A stretch of DNA of 10,455 nt from Myxococcales bacterium. Lineage in GTDB: Bacteria; Myxococcota_A; Polyangia; Polyangiales; Houyiibacteriaceae. Below are positions 1-5,716 of this stretch, piece by piece. The first letter of the stretch is position 1. Every line of letters starts with the position of its first letter. The notes under the pieces are model-generated. The model was not told where the DNA came from, did no database searches, and saw nothing but the letters and a program-made list of their open reading frames with translations. Location of the stretch: positions 1-10,455 of the forward strand of contig JAUXFZ010000044.1 in assembly GCA_030622585.1 (NCBI GenBank). Direction: 5' to 3'. Position numbers and translations under genes: made by a program.

Positions 1-39
1 CACGAGCGCACCAATCCCAAAACCTCTCCAAGGAGCCAT
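1..39 (-). CDS. Possible start of a divergent gene running off the left edge (partial, unidentified)
   Basis: Reading the minus strand leftwards from an ATG at 39-37 gives MAPWRGFGIGALV before the window ends. A basic residue followed by a hydrophobic stretch resembles the start of a membrane or exported protein. There is no clear Shine-Dalgarno sequence upstream, and 13 codons cannot establish a gene. Two plus-strand frames are also open from the left edge, ending at 52 and 71, so this segment could instead be the 3' end of a plus-strand gene. No function can be assigned. Confidence 0.22.
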   Translation of the reverse strand, partial: MAPWRGFGIGALV

Positions 40-90
40 GGCGCGAAAGTGAACCGGAAACCGCTCCCTAACACAAGCCAAAACGCCAAA

Positions 91-119
91 TTGACATTGA
101 GGGGGTGTCGCGGTAGGTC
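91..119 (+). promoter_or_regulatory. Predicted sigma-70-type promoter of prfB
   Basis: A perfect -35 hexamer TTGACA (91-96) is followed by a 17-bp spacer and the -10 candidate TAGGTC (114-119). The -10 is weak: only its leading TA fits the consensus. The spacer matches those of the two stronger promoters ahead of bamA and skp, and all three have CGG or CGGC just before the -10. Transcription would be expected to start near 126, leaving only about 6 nt before the prfB ATG at 132. It probably serves the prfB-lysS-lol permease-lolD unit, because no other promoter is evident before the end of lolD. Confidence 0.5.
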
Positions 120-131
120 GCGCGCAGAGTG

Positions 132-1278
132 ATGACGCCAGGGGAATGCCGGGAAAAACTTCAAGACCTCGTACAGCGCATGCAGGCGCTGGGGAGGTAT
201 CTTTGACCTCGACAGCCTTCGTCACCACATCGACCGGCTCACCAACCTGAGCCTCGCCGAGGGGTTTTGGGACGACCAACAGAAGGCCCAGAAGATGATG
301 CGCGAGCGCGCATCCGCCGAGGAAACCCTCAAGGAATTCGAGAGGGTGAACGGAGAAGCTCGGGATTTGTTGGAGTTGCTAGAGCTCGCGGCGAGCGAGA
401 GAGACGAAGGTGTGGTGGCGGACGTGGCCGAGCAGATCCCCTCGGTCGAGGCAGAGGTTCGCGGGCTCGAGCTGAAGCGTATGCTCACCCCGGACGACGA
501 CACGGACGCGATCGTCACCATCAATCCGGGCGCCGGAGGCACCGAGGCCCAGGACTGGGCCGATATCCTCCTGCGCATGTACCTCCGCTGGTGCGAGCGT
601 CGGGGCTTCAAGACCGAGCTCCTCAGCAAGCAGGCGGGCGACGAGGCCGGCATCAAGGACGCCACGTTCGTGGCCCGTGGGACCAACGCTTACGGCTATC
701 TTCGCGCCGAGAACGGCGTACACCGCTTGATCCGGATCAGCCCCTTCGATGCCAACAAGCGCCGGCACACCTCGTTCGCGGGCGTGAGCGTCGTCCCGGA
801 CCTCGGCGAGGATCTGACCGAAGGCGAGATCGAGATCCGCGACGAAGACCTCGAGGTAAGCACGATGCGTTCCGGGGGCGCCGGCGGCCAGCACGTCAAC
901 CGAACGGAGTCCGCAGTGCGCATGAAGCACATCCCCTCCGGCTTCACCGTCCGTTGCGAGGCCGAGCGCTCGCAGCACCAGAACCGTGACACTGCGTTGA
1001 AGATGCTCCGCGGCTTGCTGTTCGAGAAGGCCCGCCGAGAAAGAGAACAGGCGTTCGAAGAGGCGTTCCTCAACGACCGCGCCGACATCGCGTTCGGCTC
1101 CCAGGTGCGGACCTACACGCTCCAGCCCTACACCATGGTCAAGGACGAGCGCACCGACCATAAAGTAAACAACGCGGCTGCCGTGCTGGACGGCGACCTG
1201 GACGAATTCATCGAAACCTATCTCTTGCTGAACGCGGAGAAGAAGAAGAAAAAGGCGGGCGAAGCCCAAGGGGAATAG
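132..1278 (+). CDS. prfB: Peptide chain release factor 2 (RF2), expressed by programmed +1 frameshift
   Basis: RF2 recognises UGA and UAA stop codons in the ribosomal A site and triggers peptide release. The reading is join(132..203, 205..1278). A 24-codon first segment (MTPGECREKLQDLVQ...) ends at an in-frame TGA (204-206), and skipping one base continues as DLDSLRHHIDRL... to TAG at 1276-1278, giving 381 residues (E. coli RF2: 365). In the shifted product the stop-codon-reading SPF motif falls at residues 203-205 and the catalytic GGQ at 251-253, almost exactly where E. coli RF2 has them; this supports both the frameshift and the ATG at 132. The SPF tripeptide marks RF2 rather than RF1. The C-terminus carries a Lys-rich tail (five Lys in a row) beyond the E. 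coli end. The start has only a weak AGAG (126-129) as a ribosome site. lysS follows after 3 nt. Confidence 0.96.
191..207 (+). promoter_or_regulatory. prfB programmed +1 frameshift site
   Basis: The sequence GGGGAGGTATCTTTGAC contains an internal Shine-Dalgarno element (GGAGG, 193-197) three bases upstream of the slippery CTT (201-203), then the in-frame stop TGA (204-206) and C (207). In E. coli prfB the same layout, with AGGGGG in place of GGGGAGG, makes peptidyl-tRNA on CUU slip one base to UUU when RF2 is scarce, so RF2 regulates its own synthesis. The GTATCTTTGAC part is identical to E. coli. The coding frame changes from that of 132 to that of 205, and the protein is RF2-like on both sides of the shift. 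Confidence 0.95.
1268..1274 (+). promoter_or_regulatory. Ribosome binding site deciding the GTG start of lysS
   Basis: AAGGGGA lies inside the last codons of prfB, 7 nt ahead of GTG at 1282. It supports this non-ATG start, which yields MATEDELRKTRL..., a normal LysRS N-terminus. Confidence 0.7.
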
Positions 1279-1281
1279 CAA

Positions 1282-2889
1282 GTGGCCACCGAAGACGAGC
1301 TGCGGAAAACGCGGTTGACGAAGGCAGAGCGCTTACGCGAGCTGGGCGTCTTGCCGTACCCGAACACCTGGCGCACCAACCCGGAGTTCGAAGAGGGGCG
1401 CCGCCAGCTCGTTCTGCTCGCTGCGGATGAAGCAGCATGCGCCAAGCTTCCGCTCGAAGACGAGCTGACCGAAGACTCGCCCCACGTTCCGCTCTTTGGC
1501 CGCGTGGTTGCCAAACGCGGGCCGTTCCTCGTGATCCGCACCCCCCACGGCGATGCCCAGTCGCTGGTCCGGCCAGACAGCCTGAGCGACCGCGACGCGG
1601 CCGTCCTCAAGCTCCTCGACCTCGCGGACCACGTCCTGGTCGAAGGCCCGGCTATCCGCACCAGGACCGGCGCCCTCGCGGTGAGCGCCCGCCGCTATGA
1701 GCATCTCGGCAAAGCCCTGTTGCCCCCACCCGCGAAGTGGCACGGCCTCAAAGACGTCGAGAAGCGATACCGCGAGCGGTACGTCGACCTGTTCGCCAAC
1801 CCAGCGGTCGCCGAGGTGTTCCGAGCGCGCACCCTCATCGTCCAGTCGCTGCGGCGCTTTCTCGACGTCTTCGGTTTCCTCGAGGTCGAGACGCCCCTGC
1901 TCCACGCGATCCGGGGCGGGGCCACCGCCAAACCATTCGACACGCACCACAACGCTCTCGACCTAGAGCTCATCCTGCGCATCGCCCCCGAGCTCTACCT
2001 CAAGCGGCTGCTAGTCGGCGGCTTCGACCGCGTGTACGAAATCGGCCGCACGTTCCGCAACGAGGGCATCAGCACCAAGCACAACCCCGAGTTCACCATC
2101 CTCGAGTTCTACATGGCGTACGCCACCTACGAGGACTTGATGGACCTGTGCGTCGACATGATCCGCGCGGTCGATGCGGATTTGCGCGCGCGGTTCCCAG
2201 GGCTGACAGGCGGCCGAGCGTTCGACCTGCAAGCGGATTGGAAGCGTGTGCACATGCGCGAGGCGATCGTCGAGCGTCTCGAACGCGCCGGCCAGGGAGA
2301 CGTTCCCACGACTCCCTGGACCGAAGTCCTCTCGCCCGCCGCCGTCAAAGACAGCGACGCCTTCGCCGCGGCTTGCAACGCGATGTTGCCCAGACTCGAT
2401 GCGTCGGCTCAAAGACAACTTGCTCACTGCGAGACCCACGGCGAGCGGGTATTCGCCGTCTTCGAGCTCTTGGCCGAACCCGACCTCACCGCGATGTACC
2501 GCACGCCCGACGGCGCCCAATCGGTACCCGTGTTCATCACCGAGTTCCCCTGGGAGGTCTCACCTTTGGCTCGCCGCAACGACGACGACCAGGCCTACGT
2601 CGACCGCTTCGAGCTCTTCATCGACGGCCGCGAGCTGAGCAACGCGTTCAGCGAGCTCAACGACTCGGACGACCAGGCCGAGCGCTTCGAGTCCCAACTT
2701 CGCAACCGCGCACGCGGGGACGACGAAGCAATGGACTTCGACGCGGACTACATCCGCGCCCTGTCCCACGGCATGCCACCTGCGGCCGGCTTTGGCCTCG
2801 GGGTGGATCGGCTCGTGATGCTTCTATGTAACCAGCCGGCGATTCGCGACGTGCTGCTCTTCCCGCTGCTTCGCCCGGAGGCCGAATGA
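1282..2889 (+). CDS. lysS: Lysyl-tRNA synthetase, class II
   Basis: Charges tRNA-Lys with lysine in the cytoplasm, using ATP. The 535-residue protein has the full bacterial LysRS plan. An N-terminal helix (about 7-28) precedes an anticodon-binding OB-fold (about 70-145) and a class II catalytic domain with motif 1 around GFLEVETPLL (198-207), motif 2 RTFRNEGISTKHNPEF (256-271) and motif 3 GFGLGVDRLVMLL (503-515). The lysine-site block GGATAKPFDTHHNALDL (212-228) and EVSPLARRND (425-434) are near-identical to E. coli LysS. The presence of the OB-fold excludes the shortened EpmA/PoxA paralogue. It is about 30 residues longer than E. coli LysS, mainly through extra sequence before PVFITEFP (about 395-416). 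The GTG start has a good ribosome site in prfB. The stop overlaps the next start as ATGA, implying translational coupling to the Lol permease. Confidence 0.96.
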   Translation: MATEDELRKTRLTKAERLRELGVLPYPNTWRTNPEFEEGRRQLVLLAADEAACAKLPLEDELTEDSPHVPLFGRVVAKRGPFLVIRTPHGDAQSLVRPDSLSDRDAAVLKLLDLADHVLVEGPAIRTRTGALAVSARRYEHLGKALLPPPAKWHGLKDVEKRYRERYVDLFANPAVAEVFRARTLIVQSLRRFLDVFGFLEVETPLLHAIRGGATAKPFDTHHNALDLELILRIAPELYLKRLLVGGFDRVYEIGRTFRNEGISTKHNPEFTILEFYMAYATYEDLMDLCVDMIRAVDADLRARFPGLTGGRAFDLQADWKRVHMREAIVERLERAGQGDVPTTPWTEVLSPAAVKDSDAFAAACNAMLPRLDASAQRQLAHCETHGERVFAVFELLAEPDLTAMYRTPDGAQSVPVFITEFPWEVSPLARRNDDDQAYVDRFELFIDGRELSNAFSELNDSDDQAERFESQLRNRARGDDEAMDFDADYIRALSHGMPPAAGFGLGVDRLVMLLCNQPAIRDVLLFPLLRPEAE

Positions 2890-4937
2890 GCCAACCGCGG
2901 CCGCTTGGTTTCTGGGCGGCGGTTCTCTGTGGTTTCGGGATCTTGCATGGAGCCGCTGTGCTCGTGTTTGGCGCGACGAGCCCCCTGTGGTTTCAAGCCT
3001 CGATCGGCGACGACCTGCTATGGGTTCGTCTCGCCATCGCGTGGGCTACCGCGCAACTCACCTTGGCCCTGCTCAGCACGGCCGTCCTCCGGCGCGCCGC
3101 TGGCCTTCCTCGCGGCACGCGCGGCCGCGCTCGAATCATGGGCTTGGCGACCACCACAGGGCTGCATGCGGCGATCACGACCGTATCGATGGGCATCCTG
3201 CTCTGGGCTGCACGGGTCTCGATCGGCCACGTCCTCGGAGGCACCATCGCGAGCCTGCTCTTCGGCCTGACTCGCCTCGCCTACTCCGACCTCGACCTCG
3301 ACTGGGTGCCCACTCTCTATCACGCCGCGACCACGCTTCAGAGCCTCACCGCAGCGCTGATGGTGATCTTGGGCGTGTCCTGTTGGTTCTTGATTCCAGT
3401 CACGCGTCGCCAACGCTTCTGGTGGGGCTTCGACGCGGCGCTCGTGGTCGCCTTCCTCGCCGTCAGTTTCTCGTTCCCGCTCTCCCCTGTTGACGGCGAC
3501 GACGCCAGCCTGCTTCGCGCGGTCATCCGAATGACTCTCACGACGGTCTTCGCCCTCCGGTTCTCGCTGCGTGCGATCGGCCCGCTCCTGTCGGCGTTCG
3601 AACGCATAGGGTTCCGTACGATGGTCGCCGCGCGCCACCTTCGCGCCAAGAAGACCGGCTTCCTCGCCGCAAGCGGCACATTGTCAATCCTCGCTGTCGC
3701 CGTCTCCTCTTGCATGTTGATCTCCGTGCTCAGCGTGATGGGTGGCTTCCGAGCCGACCTGAAAAAGAAGATACTGGGCAACCACGCGCACATCGTCGTC
3801 GACCGGGTATCCGAGGAGATCGACGACTGGCAACCTCTCCTCGAGCGAACGCGGCAAACCGAAGGCGTCGTCGCCGCCACGCCCTTTCTCCAAGTCGAGG
3901 TCATGGTGTCGAGCCTCTCCAATCGTGCCGGCGCGATCCTTCGCGGAATCGATCCCGAAACGGTTTCGGACGTGACCGACCTCGCCCACAACCTCACGCA
4001 CGGCAAGCTCGAACACTTGCAGCATCCAGAACGCATCCTCGATTCGTCGATCGTCACCACGCCCGCCGGACCGATCGACGCGATGATCCAAGGCGCCGAA
4101 CGCACCGCGGCCAGAGGCCTCCCCGCCGAGGCCAAAGAAGACGCGATGCCCGGCCTCATCGTCGGGCAAGAGCTTGCCAGGGCACTGCGGCTGGTGGTCG
4201 GCGATCGAGTCACGGTGGTCTCCCCTCGGGGCGACCTCGGCCCGACAGGCCCCATCCCCAAGACCCGTCCGTTCCGAATCGCCGGCATCTTCTACAGCGG
4301 GATGTACGAGTACGACATGAAACATGCCTACATCGATCTCGGCGTAGCCCAGAGCTTTCTCCGCTCGCAGGGCCGCATCAGCGGGATCGAGGTCAAGGTC
4401 GAGGACGTCGAGCGCGCCCCTGCCATGGCGGCCCTGCTAGCCTCGACGATCGGCGAGGACGGGCTGCGGGTCCGTGACTGGAAAATGATGAACCGGCAGC
4501 TCTTCGGCGCCCTGGCCCTCGAGAAGCTGGCCATGTTCATCACCCTCGGCATCGCGGTCCTCATCGCTGGCTTCTCGGTCTTCGGCACCCTGACCCTCCT
4601 CGTGCAGGAGAAACGCAGGGAGGTGGGTATCCTCAAGGCCATGGGGACCCCTGCGCGCGGGGTGATCCGGATCTTCGTGATTGAGGGTCTCATGATTGGA
4701 TCGGCAGGCGGCCTCATGGGGCTCGGCCTTGGCTTCGTCCTCACTTTTGCCGCCGAACACTTTGGAATCCGAATGAATCCCGAGGTCTATTACATCGACA
4801 AGCTCCCAGTACACCTCGATCCCGCCGAGTTCGCCCTGGTGGGCGCCGCAACGGTGGTGGTATGCCTGGCGGCGACCCTCTTTCCGGCGTATCAAGCGAG
4901 TCGCGTGCGACCGGTCGACGCGCTCCGATACGACTGA
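2886..4937 (+). CDS. LolC/E-type lipoprotein-releasing ABC permease with a large fused N-terminal membrane domain
   Basis: Inner-membrane permease that with LolD frees mature lipoproteins for transfer to LolA. Residues about 236-683 form a complete LolC/E core. It has a cytoplasmic start (RTMVAARHLRAKKTGFL, 244-260), a helix at about 262-287 and a large periplasmic domain (288-546) with GLIVGQELARALRLVVGD (423-440) and FYSGMYEYDMKHAYIDL (469-485). Three C-terminal helices follow (about 547-573, 592-623, 648-668), with the cytoplasmic QEKRREVGILKAMG (574-587) between the first two, and the end is PAYQASRVRPVDALRYD. Residues 1-235 are extra: by eye six membrane helices (about 8-30, 44-68, 85-108, 147-170, 181-200, 208-234) with Arg-rich loops at 70-84 and 173-178 placed inside. 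This even number returns the chain to the cytoplasm where the core begins. There is no stop or frame change between the parts, and ATGA coupling to lysS supports this start. An internal ATG at 3621 could give a short form but lacks a clear ribosome site. Only one permease gene is present, so a homodimer (LolF-like) is possible. LolC versus LolE cannot be decided. Confidence 0.9.
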   Translation: MSQPRPLGFWAAVLCGFGILHGAAVLVFGATSPLWFQASIGDDLLWVRLAIAWATAQLTLALLSTAVLRRAAGLPRGTRGRARIMGLATTTGLHAAITTVSMGILLWAARVSIGHVLGGTIASLLFGLTRLAYSDLDLDWVPTLYHAATTLQSLTAALMVILGVSCWFLIPVTRRQRFWWGFDAALVVAFLAVSFSFPLSPVDGDDASLLRAVIRMTLTTVFALRFSLRAIGPLLSAFERIGFRTMVAARHLRAKKTGFLAASGTLSILAVAVSSCMLISVLSVMGGFRADLKKKILGNHAHIVVDRVSEEIDDWQPLLERTRQTEGVVAATPFLQVEVMVSSLSNRAGAILRGIDPETVSDVTDLAHNLTHGKLEHLQHPERILDSSIVTTPAGPIDAMIQGAERTAARGLPAEAKEDAMPGLIVGQELARALRLVVGDRVTVVSPRGDLGPTGPIPKTRPFRIAGIFYSGMYEYDMKHAYIDLGVAQSFLRSQGRISGIEVKVEDVERAPAMAALLASTIGEDGLRVRDWKMMNRQLFGALALEKLAMFITLGIAVLIAGFSVFGTLTLLVQEKRREVGILKAMGTPARGVIRIFVIEGLMIGSAGGLMGLGLGFVLTFAAEHFGIRMNPEVYYIDKLPVHLDPAEFALVGAATVVVCLAATLFPAYQASRVRPVDALRYD

Positions 4938-4951
4938 CACTCGCGTTTTCG

Positions 4952-5668
4952 ATGACCGACCCTCTCGTCACCATCCAGAACGTGACCAAAACCTTCGAAC
5001 ACGAAGGCCGGTCACTCGAAGTCCTCAAGGGCATCGATCTCCAAATCGATCGCGGAGAGATGGTCACGATCGTCGGCCCGTCAGGCGCCGGCAAGAGCAC
5101 CCTGCTCCACTTGATCGGCACGCTCGATTTGCCCACCGAGGGGCGAATCCTCTTCGGAGGCCGGGATGTCACGCGCCTTGGAAGCTCGGATCTGGCGGAG
5201 TTTCGAAACCGAAGCATCGGTTTTGTCTTCCAATTTCATCATCTCCTGCCGGAGTTCACTGCGCTGGAAAACGTGATGATGCCAGGCCTGATTCAGGGCG
5301 GCCGACGGCTGGAAGGCCGGGCTCGGCAACTGCTCGACGAGGTGGGGCTCACCGACCGGCTCACCCATCGTCCCGGCGAGCTCTCCGGTGGCGAGCAACA
5401 GCGCGTGGCCCTGGCGCGGGCGCTGCTGATGAAGCCCCAGCTAGTGCTCGCTGATGAACCTACCGGGAATCTCGACAGTCAGACCAGCAGCGCCGTCCAG
5501 TCGCTCATCTTCGATCTGAACCAGCGGCACGGAATCACCTTCCTCATCGTGACCCACAGTCGCGATTTCGCCGCGATGATGCCGAGACGCGTTTCGATGA
5601 AGGACGGGCGCATCGATTCGGACGAACGCCGCCCCCAACCCCCTGAAAACCAAGGAAAACCAACTTGA
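4952..5668 (+). CDS. lolD: LolD, ATPase of the lipoprotein-releasing ABC transporter
   Basis: Cytoplasmic ATPase that powers lipoprotein extraction by the permease encoded just upstream. The 238-residue length matches the family (E. coli LolD: 233). Walker A is GPSGAGKST (42-50) and the Q-loop glutamine is in FVFQFHHLLPEF (about 91-102, Q94). The signature is LSGGEQQR (144-151), Walker B is LVLADEP (164-170) followed by TGNLD, and the switch histidine is in VTH (H202). The FQFHHLLPEFTALENVMMP stretch is typical of LolD rather than of FtsE or MacB. The ATG at 4952 gives the usual N-terminus (MTDPLVTIQNVTKTF) 14 nt after the permease stop. The frame is open back to an ATG at 4862, but that would add 30 atypical residues overlapping the permease. 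No Shine-Dalgarno sequence is visible, so translation may be coupled. The stop codon overlaps the -35 box of the bamA promoter. Confidence 0.95.
   Translation: MTDPLVTIQNVTKTFEHEGRSLEVLKGIDLQIDRGEMVTIVGPSGAGKSTLLHLIGTLDLPTEGRILFGGRDVTRLGSSDLAEFRNRSIGFVFQFHHLLPEFTALENVMMPGLIQGGRRLEGRARQLLDEVGLTDRLTHRPGELSGGEQQRVALARALLMKPQLVLADEPTGNLDSQTSSAVQSLIFDLNQRHGITFLIVTHSRDFAAMMPRRVSMKDGRIDSDERRPQPPENQGKPT
5645..5664 (+). repeat. Tandem 10-bp repeat immediately upstream of the bamA -35 box
   Basis: GAAAACCAAG (5645-5654) is followed directly by GAAAACCAAC (5655-5664), a 9-of-10 tandem copy with one-helical-turn spacing. It abuts TTGACC at 5665. It encodes the end of LolD (ENQGKPT), so it could be coding coincidence. 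Its position just before a promoter would suit an activator site or A-rich upstream element. This is inference only. Confidence 0.5.
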
Positions 5669-5693
5669 CCCCCTCATAGGCCACGGCTATAGC
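5665..5693 (+). promoter_or_regulatory. Predicted sigma-70-type promoter of bamA, overlapping the lolD stop
   Basis: TTGACC (5665-5670), a 17-bp spacer, then TATAGC (5688-5693). Five of six -35 bases and four of six -10 bases match consensus. The lolD stop TGA (5666-5668) lies within the -35 box. Expected start is near 5700, giving a leader of about 17 nt to the ATG at 5717. The leader has no clear Shine-Dalgarno sequence. This lets bamA be expressed separately from the upstream operon. Confidence 0.65.
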
Positions 5694-5695
5694 CG
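5684..5695. promoter_or_regulatory. 12-bp perfect palindrome over the bamA -10 box
   Basis: CGGCTATAGCCG is its own reverse complement and contains the whole predicted -10 hexamer TATAGC. A dimeric regulator bound here would block RNA polymerase, so it is a possible operator. It may also arise by chance from a GC-rich surround of TATA. Confidence 0.35.
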
Positions 5696-5716
5696 CCCGG
5701 CTGGTTACGCCTCGCA

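Noticed and set aside
38..52. Tiny plus-strand frame (MARK, stop) with AGGAG 2 nt upstream, as a possible leader peptide
   Set aside because: Only four codons, AGGAG too close to the ATG, and it lies upstream of the predicted transcription start of prfB.
379..1281. Long minus-strand open frame (300 codons) opposite prfB
   Set aside because: High-GC shadow of prfB: composition is that of an antisense frame, there are no recognisable motifs, and the plus strand encodes a clear RF2.
1737..2831. Plus-strand alternative frame (364 codons) inside lysS, very Arg/Pro/His-rich
   Set aside because: Typical of an out-of-frame reading of GC-rich DNA; it overlaps the full LysRS catalytic domain.
3710..4477. 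Plus-strand alternative frame (255 codons) inside the Lol permease gene
   Set aside because: Arg-rich out-of-frame product; the permease frame is conserved across this span.
4862..4951. Upstream extension of lolD to an ATG at 4862
   Set aside because: It would overlap the permease C-terminus by about 76 nt and add 30 residues absent from LolD; the ATG at 4952 gives the normal N-terminus and length.
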